Assembly: GCA_947579605.1 (NCBI GenBank) | Contig: OX388318.1 | Location: 10,354,001-10,418,000 of the forward strand | From: Athripsodes cinereus | Taxonomy: Eukaryota > Arthropoda > Insecta > Trichoptera > Leptoceridae | DNA: 64,000 nucleotides | Reading direction: 5' to 3' | Shown here: one piece after another, positions 12,325-22,930 of the stretch | Numbering within the stretch: the first letter of the stretch is position 1 | Layout of the letters: each line of letters opens with the position of its first letter | Notes under the pieces: model-generated | Databases searched by the model: none | Told to the model about the DNA's origin: nothing | The model's input: only the letters and a program-made list of their open reading frames with translations | Program-made: the position numbers and the translations under genes

Positions 12325-12600
12325 ATGAACGATTTCATACATACATCTTCTTCCCCTTGTCCTAGTTCGATCGGGGGCCCATTGCCCCTAAGTATCTCCT
12401 CCAGAGATAACTGTCCACCGCTGCTTCCAGGACCTCTGGCCACTCCAAACCAAGCCTTTCAACATATGTTCGACACCTGCCCTATCCCAGGACAATTTGA
12501 AAAAGGTTATTCTTCACTTTGCCCTGTCCGGCAATCGAACCCGGGACCTCGTGACTCAAAGGAAAGAGCTCCGCGCCACACCGGCCGACATGAACAATTT
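12325..12600 (-). mobile_element. tRNA-derived SINE, full length, with TSD
   Basis: The head lies on the minus strand at about 12524-12589: GCCGGTGTGGCGCGGAGCTC (A box region) and CCGGGTTCGATTGCC (B box). A ~180-bp GC-richer body follows to 12336. ATGAACGATTT (12325-12335) and ATGAACAATTT (12590-12600) form an 11-bp TSD with one mismatch. The 138-codon plus-strand frame over this interval is a shadow of the SINE. Confidence 0.8.
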
Positions 12601-12865
12601 ATGTTGAACAATTATACTTTACTCAGATTTGTTTATAAATTATCTGCAGTACGTAATATAATTATGAAGGTACTATTTTATTTTCAGGTAGATTTTACCT
12701 ATTCATTTATAATTCATAATTTTTTTTTCCATGATTTTTAAAAAATTGATATATCAGAACTACAGATGTTAAATTGTATGGATAACGATTATAATTTGAG
12801 AATGTATAGAAAAATGATCATATAAATAGGCCAATCTATAAAAAAAACTTCATTGTTGATTTTGT

Positions 12866-12948
12866 ATAATTCTCCATATTGCATTTTTTATTGAAATTAA
12901 AAATGTATGGCGTAAATAATTTTCTTCGTAATTTTTCTTCTCTGTCTG
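12866..12948. repeat. Direct repeat, left copy (partner 13696-13777)
   Basis: Both copies start ATAATTCTCCATATT and share GAAATTAAAAATGTATGGCG and TAAATAATTTTCTTC. They flank the MITE at 13141-13569 and belong to the composite repeat. Confidence 0.85.
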
Positions 12949-13140
12949 CAAATTTCACTACACAATCTTGCATCAGAACTACATACATGAACACATTCTT
13001 ATTTTCATCTTTATTAGCACAATTTTTGGTTCAATAATAATTTTCCATCTGCAAAAATAAAATACAATTTCAAATATAATCTGTGCACGTCCACATTTAT
13101 GTGACAGAAGATCTATCGATACATAAATATTAGTCGAATA

Positions 13141-13569
13141 ATTCGGTAGTTACATACTTACATGGCAATAGGTTGTATCTCGCATTTTTTTGCGTTTTCA
13201 AGTTTGTTCCATAAAATGCTCAAAATAGTGTAATATTTGATGTGGCAAAAGGATATGTCTCTTTATAGTCAGAATAAAGAGAGAAAAGACGTAACTTATT
13301 GACATTTAGAAAGATTGTTTTCATCAACATTGCAAAAAAACTCAAATATTTTTAAACTGCAAGAAATTATTTAGTGAATGTTACATACATCTTGTAGAAG
13401 AAATTATTAAGAGAATGTTACATCTATCTTGTAGAAATAATAATTACCTTCATTTTGATATATAATGCTCGAAATTTGGCTGAAATATCTCTTTTGCAAA
13501 CTTTGTTTTTGCTCTCCTGTAAAATTATGTTTTAGTGAGATACAACCTATTGCCATGTAACTACCGAAT
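13141..13569. mobile_element. 429-bp MITE with TA target duplication
   Basis: Termini ATTCGGTAGTTACAT and the reverse complement ATGTAACTACCGAAT are followed inward by GGCAATAGGTTGTATCTC in inverted orientation. The left arm has an 8-bp duplication (ACTTACAT) that the right arm lacks. TA flanks both ends (13139-13140, 13570-13571), the Tc1/mariner pattern. Inside, a 37-bp unit is tandemly duplicated at 13361-13434. There is no transposase. Confidence 0.85.
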
Positions 13570-13695
13570 TATAGTAAACAAATATTAGTACACATTTCGT
13601 TCATATAAGTTATAGTAATTTGGTTCTTAATATAGCAGAACCTACGGATTATTTTAGCACAATGCAACAGGCGACGTGGGGGCGCTAATAGCGCC

Positions 13696-13777
13696 ATAAT
13701 TCTCCATATTGTTTTTATTTTTGAAATTAAAAATGTATGGCGTAAATAATTTTCTTCATATTGTTTCTTCCCGTGAA
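13696..13777. repeat. Direct repeat, right copy (partner 12866-12948)
   Basis: See the left copy at 12866. The two differ by a few substitutions and small indels, so the duplication is not recent. Confidence 0.85.
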
Positions 13778-13920
13778 TTTGTAAGATGTTTTAATAGCCT
13801 ATAGTTTAATCCGGGCGGAGAAGAATCCAACAAATCAGAGATCATTCAAATCGGTACAGCCATTCTTGAGTTATAAGTGTTGTAACACACACGACTTCCT
13901 TTTATATATTAGATTAATAT

Positions 13921-14526
13921 ATTATGTTCTTTGTCTCTCTACTGTGTAGGTACTGAAGAAATTCTGTGGGCAATGAAGATTTATATTTATCATTTTTGTA
14001 ATAAACTACCATTACAAAAAGTGTAATTATTGTAATTCCAATTCATTCCTAATCGGGAAATCCAAGCGAGTTCGTTATGCTGTTGCACAAGTAAAAAGTA
14101 GTATATTATATCAAGTACCTGCGGAAATTGCATATAACCCCCCTTTATACATTTCTACAAGCTACCCACCATCCTACACTACACCCCAATACTTTCTCCC
14201 TTGAATATAAGTAAGTACATTCAGCTGAAGCTTATGGCAATATAATAATCGGTTTAACCTCGCAAACACCTCGTAACGATACATTTACACTGTTGGACAA
14301 TAGTTTAATATTTTTAAATGCGCCTTCTTAACTTTACATAACAACTTTATGACAGGATACAGTATAATTAAAACTCATATACCTATGTACATATACATCT
14401 TTTTATAAAAATTAAATCTTAGTATCATTGTGCTTATTATTACAACAGTTTTTTTAAGTCGATGTCTCACTAATGAGTATTGTAATTGCAATAATTATCT
14501 TTGAACGTTAAGCTCTCCACTTGACC
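13921..14526. other. Non-coding AT-rich stretch
   Basis: No coding frame or repeat family recognised. Confidence 0.5.
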
Positions 14527-14790
14527 TGACCGTTAGAAGACCGCTGCGCTCTTTGGAACTGGCTGTGAAAAGACTTACTGAGCCTTATAGAGCTGGTAAG
14601 TTTTACTTCTGTGAGAGGGCTTTTGGTGTTGTTGGGCCGGCTACTTGGAATCGCCTACCGGTGCCATTGAGAGAAAATCAGACTGTCACCAGTTTCAGAG
14701 GCAAATTGAAAACTGCACTCTTCACTGGCGCCCTTGAGACGGTCTAGGTACTGTTAAACGGCGTCAAAACAAAATCATCCGTAATCATCA
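14527..14790 (+). pseudogene. LINE-D C-terminal fragment with (ATC)n tail
   Basis: The frame (ATG at 14553, stop at 14745-14747) reads LTEPYRAGKFYF, FGVVGPATWNRLPVPLRENQ, SFRGKLKTALFTG and ALETV. This is the terminal block of a CR1/Jockey-like LINE polyprotein with no polymerase left. The 3' untranslated end is short and finishes in ATCATCATCATC, a microsatellite tail also seen on the copy at 17.3 kb. The ATG is simply the first one in the fragment. Confidence 0.8.
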
Positions 14791-14799
14791 TCATCATTA

Positions 14800-15617
14800 A
14801 GTATCTGTTTTTTTCTGCATAAACTTTCGTAAACACTTAAATCAGTTATAATCTGAATTGCACAAATAATATTAATTGAAATTTATTTATAGGCCTGTTT
14901 TCTGTAGTACCTAATTCAATTTTTCACCCTTTCTAATGAATGAAAAATAAGTTCGAGTTTCAATTTTGTACAAATTAAGTCACCCATTTCTAAAACATTT
15001 TTTACGTTTTAAAATATTTTTTCAGTAAATCGTATATAGGCAGTATAAAGAAAATTAAGTGGTTAAATAATATATTTTTATGTTCTGCAGTGTGCCTACC
15101 GCCGCTAGTGAGTTTCAACAACCTTTGTGTATTACCATTTCTCTCTAGCATTTTCCCGGTGCAAGACTTTATAGCAAAACCACTCATTATCACAAAATGC
15201 TTACTACTTTTGCTCCGTATAAACCTACTTTACAGTAATATAATATACCAACCACGTACATACGTATTAAAATATTAATACTATAATAATAATTCAAAAC
15301 ACTCATTTCAAGCGTGTTCATTTCCGACAATTATTATTATTAAATCTATCCAGTTCAGAGATATGTACTTAGCCATACTTACATACCTACCCTCTGTACA
15401 AATTTAACCACAATTAATACTCTGAAAGATTATAACGTTATTATAACGATTTATTAACCGACTCTCTTCATTTTGAGGATTAAAATGTTCTCATACTTCA
15501 GTGCTAAACATACGTTTGTTTATTTACGAGAGATAAATGTTATGTAACAGTTTTTAATGATTTCAAACTAAATCTACCATTCTGAAAACATGTGAAATTG
15601 TTGTGCAAGGAGTTTAT
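14800..15617. other. Non-coding AT-rich stretch
   Basis: Frames at 15002-15278 on both strands overlap each other and have no domain. Nothing else recognised. Confidence 0.5.
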
Positions 15618-15680
15618 TGGTAGCCTCTTATTGCCTGATGTAGAGTCTTGGATTCGAATCCGGTTACTTGATTTCATACT
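15618..15680 (+). mobile_element. tRNA-like SINE head, degraded
   Basis: GGTAGCCTC, TGATGTAGAGTC and GGATTCGAATCCGG stand in the order of an A box and B box, with part of the anticodon region lost. The order resembles the head of the SINE at 44.3 kb. Confidence 0.5.
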
Positions 15681-15699
15681 TCAAGTTGATGATATACCT

Positions 15700-17076
15700 G
15701 TACAAACAAATAATATAAATTAAGGATGAGTATGTGATTTATATCATCATCGTCATCTCAGTTGGTCCCCCAATTCTGAGGATCGTGATCATCATGCGTT
15801 ATTCCATTAATCATCCGTTTCCACATCGAACATCATTTCTCAATTGAAATTCACTAAACTGATTTTGTTCATTTCTTTATATCGTTTTGACAACAATATG
15901 GTTTATCAATGTAGATAATTATCTATAGGTACCTAGTTCAGTTATCGTTTTCTAAAGAGAACAATTTATTTTCATTATGGTCTCATTTTTGGTGCTGTGT
16001 CCTTTGTGTTTTTCTATCTTCTTCTTTTGGATTATGCTGTTTTATTTATTTTTATCAGAAATTGCCTTGGCTTTTGAGATAATGATAAAAATAACCTTGA
16101 AGGAATAATTATATTCAGGTAACGGGATTGGTATGAAATCACAATGATGGAAAAGCAAGTTGACTCGTTGAAGGTACCTATATGTAGGTACTCATTAATA
16201 ACTTGCAGTAATACTTATGACTAACATATTTGTCAAAGATGTCGTAATAAAAGTCAAAGATAATATTATACTTTTTTTTGTTACTAGGTATATTAAATAA
16301 AGAGTTAGTATCACAATCAACATTTGACTGTTTATAAATACATGTTACAATATTTTTGCATATTTGAAAATGTACGTACAAGATCATTGCTTTGATACTT
16401 ACATAAAAACATATTACCAAAGGATGTGAATGAAGAGTGTTATCGGTTCAAGCATCAGGGGTGTTATAAAAATTGCATTAAAGTGTAGGAAAATGTATAT
16501 CACCTCGCTGTTATAAGTAGCAAGCACTAACAGCAACAGCAGAAGGGTGAGCGGGTGGTGTTTGGCTGCCCCACAATATTGTTGTTGATGATTAGGGAAA
16601 TGAATTTTATTGAGGGTGTGAAATACAACACATACAGAAATATTTCTAGTACAGTGCAACTCTTTTTATCGTTTGTTGTTGGTAAATTATTAAACTATAT
16701 ACGTAGGTAATGGATTACACATTTTTTAAAGCGTGTATGAAAAATTAAATATGTTAAGACGAGAATGTAATAAATATGCTAAACGTAGACCTCTGAAGAA
16801 GAAGCTAGCAAGAGCAAAAAATGATATAAGTGTATGTATAGTGAAATATTTAGTTTGTAATGGTCATAGGTCCTGGAAATGGTTATGGATAAGGGCTTCT
16901 GGAAGAGAAACTATATGTAATCAGAATTGCCTCACGATTCAAGTACAAAAGAATATGGAGATAATTTTTTGCAAAATAAACGTCAACTCAATTAATTTAA
17001 AAAATCAATATCTTTGCTGCGGCACAACGCACAATGGATGGTAAATCTTATGGCTAAATTTCAGATGTAATAAATA
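15700..17076. other. Non-coding stretch with short frames
   Basis: The longest frame (16733-17044 plus, 103 residues) is basic at its start and has no recognisable domain or flanking splice logic I trust. I see no repeats. Confidence 0.4.
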
Positions 17077-17163
17077 TGTTTTTATTTTTCGAATATCTGC
17101 CTTATACAGAACACTCGAAAACGTACGGAAAAGAGGAGGAGACCAATTCTTTGCCTGGCCCCC
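17077..17163 (-). mobile_element. S-family head half, interrupted by a MITE
   Basis: Reverse S repeat: TTTTTCGAATATCTGCCTTA, ACACTCGAAAACGTACGG and GAGACCAATTCTTTGCC. The next family bases (GGTGCTCCACG) are found only beyond the insertion, at about 17337-17347. Confidence 0.75.
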
Positions 17164-17165
17164 TA

Positions 17166-17325
17166 GTCAAAACACATTTTAGCGTTATGAAGTCGTTCGA
17201 CTACAAACGAAATTACGACAATCTACCTACCTACAATGTACCATATAATTATGCGTTATTGTTGCAATTATAGTCGTAATTTCGTTTGTAGTCGAACGAC
17301 AAGTGACGCTAAAATGTGTTTTGAC
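17166..17325. mobile_element. 160-bp MITE with 55-bp TIRs and TA target
   Basis: Arms 17166-17220 and 17271-17325 begin GTCAAAACACATTTTAGCG and differ at only a few bases. TA is present at 17164-17165 and 17326-17327. The spacer is ~50 bp and non-coding. It is a Tc1/mariner-style non-autonomous element inserted at the head of an S copy. Confidence 0.9.
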
Positions 17326-17344
17326 TAGGGCTGCTGGTGCTCCA

Positions 17345-17501
17345 CGAATGATGATGATCCTGGATGATTTTGTTTTGACGTAGTTTAACAGTCCCTAAAC
17401 CGTTTCAAGGGCGTTGGTGAAGAGTGCAGTTTTTAATTTGCTTCTGAAGCTGGTCACAGTCTGATTGTCTCTCAATGGCACCGGTAGGCGATTCCACGTA
17501 A
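17345..17501 (-). pseudogene. LINE-D C-terminal fragment, copy 2
   Basis: On the minus strand the frame reads WNRLPVPLRDNQTVTSF, RSKLKTALFTNALETV and stop, nearly the same as the copy at 14.5 kb. Its (ATC)n tail abuts the S-family head at 17345. Only the last ~40 codons remain. Confidence 0.8.
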
Positions 17502-18479
17502 TGTATGATAATATCAATAGAATTGATTAAAATTATTATTTATTCACAGTTTTTCATTGAGGAAAATAAAGGTCGAATGATGTTAAAGATCCGAGGTCAT
17601 TATTTAAAAATCATCATTAAAGTCGTCCCATAAAGCGAGATAACGTAAATTGAGGTATGACTGTCAATAACAAAAAGTGCTGAAATGGTGAATATAAAAA
17701 TATTGCAATACGGTACAGTACGTCCCCATTTGCGTGTTTTATTATGCTTAGTAATGATTAAAAGTAAGCAAAAGCATTTTTCACATTAGCAGTAAGAATA
17801 ATACATAAAATGATATGTAGTGTTGTATTTTATATGGGGTCTGGGAGACATAATAATGTTAAGTATCACACCTTAATGTGCCTCAATTAATATCTCAAAT
17901 GATAAAAGGAGTTGAAATACATACGCTTTATACCTACTAGACTTATATCCGCCCTGTTTTTCCAATAGGAACGCAGTAGAAATTAAAAAAAAATGTTCAT
18001 ATTTTTCTACGCGAATAGTTTACAACGTAACGCTAAAGATGGCGATGGTGGTATTGATTTAATTAAAAATTCTAACGAGTTTAGTCAAGGTCCAAACCAC
18101 TGTCAGTCATCAATATGTTTCGTCTCACACTATAACACACTGCGTATTCTCGGTTCGTTTTGCTTAGAAATATGAACTCGGGTTTAATATTTAGATAAAT
18201 TTTGTTTTTATTATACAATTAATCGTTAGTAGGAAGACCTGGTTATATACAATATCCGTTTATATAAAATATATCGCAGAAAACGAATAGATGCAATAAA
18301 CTAAGATTACCTTGATAATATAATAAAGATTGCCTTAACTGACAAGGTGCGGCTGCTTAGTGAGGAGTGGAGGAGATGCGAAACAGCAGCATGATAGGAA
18401 AACAATCCATTCATGATTGATACTTCTCAATTTAGAAAAAGTTGGTGCACTCTGCTATCGTAGTGTCAATACTTATGAT
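17502..18479. other. Non-coding AT-rich stretch
   Basis: No domain-bearing frame and no repeat family recognised. Confidence 0.5.
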
Positions 18480-18970
18480 TGCAAGTGAGACGTAGACATG
18501 GCTGAAGAAGGACAAAAGTAGCATTATTATTGTAATAGAAATCAGATCATTGAGAAGAATGTGTGGTAAAAGTTTGAGAGATCGTGTGCGTAACACTGCT
18601 ATTCGTGAAAAAATAAGAATCAAATTTGGTGTCAATAATCGAATATAAAGAAGTTACGGTGGTTTGGACATGTGGAAATAAAGAATGAGTACATAAGGAA
18701 AAAAATACTTATATACCTACATGGATTAGAAAAAAGGTACTCGGGACGTGGCTGGCCGAGGAATAAATGGCTAGATCGTGTAGATCAGATCTTAAAAGAC
18801 GGATAAGTCTTGAGTACAAGGAACGGGAGAGCATGTATGAGGAATTTCATGGATGTGGTGGAAGCAAAAAGTGTATGCTATGACAAGAGGAAGTAGCGTT
18901 CGATCCTTTCTGCCTACCTCCAAGGGAAGCGGTGTGATATTATGTACACATGTAGGTATGTATATATAAT
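18480..18970 (+). pseudogene. LINE-C C-terminal fragment, copy 2
   Basis: Heavily decayed relative of the copy at 9.3-9.9 kb. ETWTWLKK, SLRRMCGKSLRDRVRN, a GHV-like stretch, WLDRVDQILKD and NFMDVVEAK-like segments can be read in plus-strand frames broken by stops and shifts. It ends CTGCCTACCTCCAAGGGAAG and GCGGTGTGAT, the same 3' end as copy 1. It is non-functional. Confidence 0.75.
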
Positions 18971-19540
18971 AAAGAAAAGTAAGATACCTAAAGAGAGACT
19001 TCTGTCCAAAAACAGACCCAAAATTCCAAAAAATGAATTAGAATTGAACAAGATACTATGTATAAATGTAGGTAGACCTACGTAGTAATGTAAAAATGTT
19101 GCATTGGTTTAATAGTCTAGTTCATATTTTTAAAATTAAGGTAACATAACAAAGCAAAACAAATACTGCTGTTAATATTTATTTATTTCACGGTACAAAT
19201 TATTATCTTAATGATATATAAATTAAAATTGACATTTTGTACTTAGCATTTTCATCGCATATAATAATATCATAAAAACGGTAAAACAATAAAAAATCGC
19301 GTGATCTCTGCATTCATTTCATATTACTTTATAATTATTAAAATATCATCATGATCAAACAAATTAATTTGTTCTTTCTATATTAATTTTTTTATTATGG
19401 TTTTCCTTATAAGTTACCACCATAAAATGTCTTGCATATAACATTTTACGTTTCTAATTAACGTGTTAATATGTTGGTATGCTCATATTTTCTATGATCT
19501 TGGAACGACTAGTGGAAAAATGTCTGAATGTGTGAATTAA

Positions 19541-19816
19541 TCAATGTAGGCGAAAGTGGGCGACTCATTATAAAAATCAGCTAACAACAAGCAAACTGGA
19601 TTGCCCACAACATCAGGCACCCAGGTCTGGTCATCACCATCGCAGAGGGCAAGACCGAAGGCAGAAATGGTAGAAGCCGACCAAGAGACACCTATATGGA
19701 TCAAGTGAAGGACATGAACTGTGGCACATACATAGAATTAAAGAGACAAGCAGAAAATAGAGTGGAACGGAGCAGAAAATACAAACTCATGACAAAACAA
19801 TCATATGAATTCTAAC
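19541..19816 (+). pseudogene. LINE-A 3' fragment, copy 3
   Basis: The translation gives ISQQQANWIAHNIRHPGL, ITIAEGKTEGRNGRSRPRD, TYMDQVK, DMNCGTYIELKRQAEN and a stop after SYEF. This matches the C-terminus of the copies at 2.4 and 57.8 kb but is more diverged, and one codon is lost after MDQVK. No 5' portion survives. Confidence 0.85.
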
Positions 19817-19878
19817 TCACTATGCATACGTTCATTTTGGAAGTAACTGATATATTTGCAGAAGCAAAAAGAACCGCT

Positions 19879-20004
19879 ATGTGATGCATATTATAATTAT
19901 CATCATATTGGCACAGAGACGCTCTGAATGGAGGAGGCTGGTTTCTGCCCTGTGCTCCCGAGAGGAGTGTTGAGGGCGATGATGATGATGATGTGATGCA
20001 TATT
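19879..20004 (+). mobile_element. LINE-B 3' fragment with up to 14-bp TSD
   Basis: ATGTGATGCATATT at 19879-19892 and 19991-20004 brackets the last codons of LINE-B (LAQRRSEWRRLVSALCSREE) and a (GAT)n tail. The TSD could be ~11 bp if ATG belongs to the tail. At the 5' junction the bases ATAATTATCATCAT are not LINE-B coding sequence and look like filler. It lies directly after a LINE-A fragment. Confidence 0.85.
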
Positions 20005-20572
20005 TGTTTAAAAACTTACTTCATATAAAATTGGTGAGATATTTAAAAAAACCTACACGGATTTACACTAGTAAGTTAAACTCTTTTCTTTCCTTAAACA
20101 TAAGGGAAAACTCTTTTGTGAACAATGATGTATGAAGCTAATTAAATTTATTCAGTCATGCGATAAGTGTCAGTTGCTTATACCTTTTTCAATTTAGTGC
20201 AATGCAATTTACAAAAAATGACTCGGCGTAATTTCATCAAAATCTGATTGTTCACGAGTTTGACAATCACTTTTTCATGCACTCAAAAACTTATAAATAT
20301 TTATTTCACAAATTAAAACAAACTCATAAATATTCATTAAATTTATTAAATTAAATAAACTATGAATATATTTAATTTCTTTTTTTTTGTATTTTGTTAT
20401 TTAATTCGAATTTTAGGTTGTAAAAAATATGTCCAGAAAAAGGTTGAAAATTCTAATTCACTCAACGACATCACTCTAAGTAATAGCTATTGAATGTGTA
20501 CGGTAGCAAGATTTGAAACATGAACTCTGTACTATCAAGCAAGACATTTATATTAAACTGAATACCAAAGAG

Positions 20573-20678
20573 AGCTTTGAAAGGACGTTTTGTTTTTATG
20601 TTTCTTATCAGCTGTATGTTTCTTTGTGGGATATGCCGTGATGGTATAGTAGTAGTAGTAGTAGTAGCTTTGAAAGGA
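20573..20678 (+). mobile_element. S-family insertion with 13-bp TSD
   Basis: AGCTTTGAAAGGA is found at 20573-20585 and 20666-20678. Between them is the 3' part of an S repeat ending GTGGGATATGCCGTGATGG then TATAG(TAG)n. This fixes the orientation of the family (TAG end is 3') and shows it moves by target-primed reverse transcription. The copy is 5'-truncated to 80 bp. Confidence 0.9.
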
Positions 20679-20687
20679 ATAGTACAG

Positions 20688-20735
20688 GTCCCTCACTCGT
20701 TTTTGTAAGTTTTTGAGTGTTCTATAAAAGGCAGC
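20688..20735 (+). mobile_element. S-family head fragment
   Basis: CCTCACTCGTTTTTGTAAG then TTTTTGAGTGTTCTATAAAA then GGCAGCTT matches the 5' part of the family. It is a separate, older copy just downstream of the TSD-flanked insertion. Confidence 0.6.
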
Positions 20736-20929
20736 TTGCGGGAATTAGTAAAATATCACGTTCACATAAGACATTTCATATCTTTAATTTCGCAGTGCTG
20801 GAATATTTCGTACTTCTTCTACATTATATTCATTTCGTAAACAAATGAATTGTCTCTAGTCTTCATACACATTTTTCGATTTCTTTTTTTACTTTTTTAC
20901 ACTTTCGCGTAATAATTACGCCGAGCAGA

Positions 20930-21230
20930 TCCTCTCCTTTTCCTCTTTCCCTTTCCCTTCCTATTCTTGTTGTATGTGTGCTTTTTATATTTTATCTTAT
21001 TTATATTATATATTTCATTTGTAGTTTTTTTTAGCATCTTGTTTGGGGTTTGTTTTTATATACTTTTATCTGTATGTATTTTCTATTGTTTTATTTTTAT
21101 TTATTTATTATTTTATTTTTTCGGGTTGGCTGGAAGAAATCGCATAATGCGATAAGCCCGCCTTTTGGTAATTTATTGGAACAAAAATATATATTGATGC
21201 CAATAAAGTTTTATTTATTTATTTATTTAT
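20930..21230 (+). mobile_element. LINE 3' UTR with conserved hairpin and (TTTA)n tail
   Basis: TGGCTGGAAGAAATCGCAT and ATGCGATAAGCCCGCCTTTT form a stem (ATCGCAT/ATGCGAT), followed ~50 bases later by (TTTA)n. This hairpin occurs at the 3' ends of Jockey/CR1-type LINEs in insects. No ORF remains upstream; the T/A-rich frames at 20967-21250 are not coding. Confidence 0.65.
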
Positions 21231-21822
21231 ATTTTACCCATTTTGAATAGTATCTTATTCTTTTATGATTGGTCCGTTGGCTAATGCACATGCGGAGTAG
21301 ATATAAAGACATGCTGTGTATTATATTTGTTATGGTAAGTAGGGAAACAACTGTTTGTTTATAACATCCAGATATTTATCTGGCTACCCCACTCAGGGCA
21401 GGTAATGGGAAGGTATTAAAATATAGATAAGATATGATAAAAATATATTAATATTGCATCAGCTGTCTGGGTGTACTTGCTTGCTCTACCTTGTTATGAT
21501 TGTGATACGTAATTTAGAGCGCGTATTGACTGTTTCGAGTTGTGTACGACTTGGTCATCTGATTTTATTTTGCAGGAATTCATGGTGAACAAGCACGTAG
21601 GCAAACTAGGTATACGTTTATACAATACACTTATTATATACTCATTGCATTATTTCATAGAAACGAATAATTGCTGGCCATACTACGTTTCGAAGAAATA
21701 GTTAAAAAAATATATATTTCAAATTTTAATAAAATCCTATACCTACACGAAAAATTAATACCTACGGGTATTTAGAAGTCCTGTATTCATGATGATTGTG
21801 ACCTATCAATCATTCTACATAT

Positions 21823-21922
21823 ATACCATCACAGCATCTCTAACTATTGGGATAGCCAGCTGCTAGCAGGTTTTCCTCTTTGTGGGAATATAAAAACAAA
21901 ATATTCAGGAAGGGTAGCGGTT
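21823..21922 (-). mobile_element. S-family copy, tail half
   Basis: TATACCATCACAGCATCTC, GGGATAGCCAGCTGCTAGCAG, TTCCTCTTTGTGGGAATATA and ATATTCAGGAAGGGT follow the reversed S order. Confidence 0.65.
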
Positions 21923-22640
21923 ATAACGGTTCAAAATAAGTCAAAATACACCTGCATAGTTAGTCAAGGTGAATTAGGTCAGATGCGGAAGAACTTAGAC
22001 TGTGATTTCTCGATCAAGAGTCTTTAGTTAGGTTTAATTAAGTTACCTACCATCTAAATTGATGATATGAAATGTCTTTTTCGTGATATAGGTAATAATA
22101 ATGATAGGAATATTCACAAGTCACTCTTGTAGAGTGAACTATAGGTGAATAGAGTACATTGGCTCTTTAGTACCTATAATTAGAACATGGCATTAAAAAT
22201 AAATAAAAAATAAAAAATAATGGTTCAAAATAATAATAATAATAACGATTCTGTTTACGACATTTATACATATTATGTGTAAAGCATGAGTGATTTCTGT
22301 AGTGGGGAAAGTCATCCACCATAAACAATGCAAATGATTCTTTCAACAGTTTGACATTGAGATATTCGTGGTAATTTTTCACAATTATATGCAAACCCGT
22401 CATCAAAGATAATAACTTTATGTACGAAAATAATGTCTATAACATACTCATTATTTGTTTTATTCTTCGTAAGGAAGTCGGGTTGCTAATTAATTTTATT
22501 TTGATTTTGAAATATCAAAAAAATATGACAGGAACTAATTTAGTTCGGACTCGGCTGAGGAATTTGCGATTGAAAAAAAATCGTTTTTCATAAATTATGG
22601 TCAGGCAAAAATAAAGCTGGAAATATTATTTGGATTTTTT

Positions 22641-22930
22641 CCGAGTTGGCTGGAAGACATTGCATATGAAGGGTACACGGCAAATACAGGCTCATTGATT
22701 TTTTTTTTCGTGATTTAAATGCAGTTTTGTTCCCCTCAATGAGTTCTTTAGAATGGTAAAAGTGAAATGTAAAAGAACTAGCCAATTTCTTTGTAATTCA
22801 CAAAAAAAATATGAAATATATGGTGTTTCAAACTTTATATTTGCTATCCTGTAAAATGATAATTTGTCAATGAGCCTGTTTTTGCCGTGTACCCTCCATA
22901 TGCGATAAGCCCGCCTTTTGGTATTTTCTC
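22641..22930 (+). mobile_element. LINE 3' hairpin split by a MITE
   Basis: GTTGGCTGGAAGACATTGCA precedes and TGCGATAAGCCCGCCTTTTG follows a 230-bp insertion. Joined, they recreate the same 3' hairpin as at 21.1 kb. Flanking LINE sequence is too short to name the family. Confidence 0.75.
22667..22898. mobile_element. 232-bp MITE inside a LINE 3' hairpin
   Basis: The ends TG(A/G)AGGGTACACGGCAAA and ACAGGCTCATTGA are inverted repeats of about 30 bp with two mismatches. The flank is TA on both sides (22665-22666, 22899-22900), within a longer shared CATATG (22663-22668, 22897-22902). The TSD is therefore TA with palindromic context, or all six bases. There is no transposase; the 65-codon minus frame here is a shadow. 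Confidence 0.85.

Larger units (their letters stand above)
12286..13915 (+). mobile_element. Composite ancient repeat carrying nested SINE and MITE
   Basis: The left edge CTAGCTGGCCCGGCGAACTT and the right region (ATCGGTACAGCCATTCTTGA, then a TATATATTAGATT end) are words I recognise as the two ends of a widespread insect interspersed repeat whose class I cannot name with confidence. Between them lie a reverse-oriented tRNA SINE (12336-12589), a TA-flanked MITE (13141-13569), and an internal duplication (12866-12948 versus 13696-13777). Subtracting the insertions leaves an element of under 1 kb. Confidence 0.55.

Noticed and set aside
12325..12741. 138-codon proline/serine-rich ORF
   Set aside because: It runs antisense over a tRNA SINE with a clear TSD and then into AT-rich flank; not a gene.
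16733..17044. 103-codon ORF as a host gene
   Set aside because: No domain, no splice evidence, and an AT-driven second half; chance is likelier.
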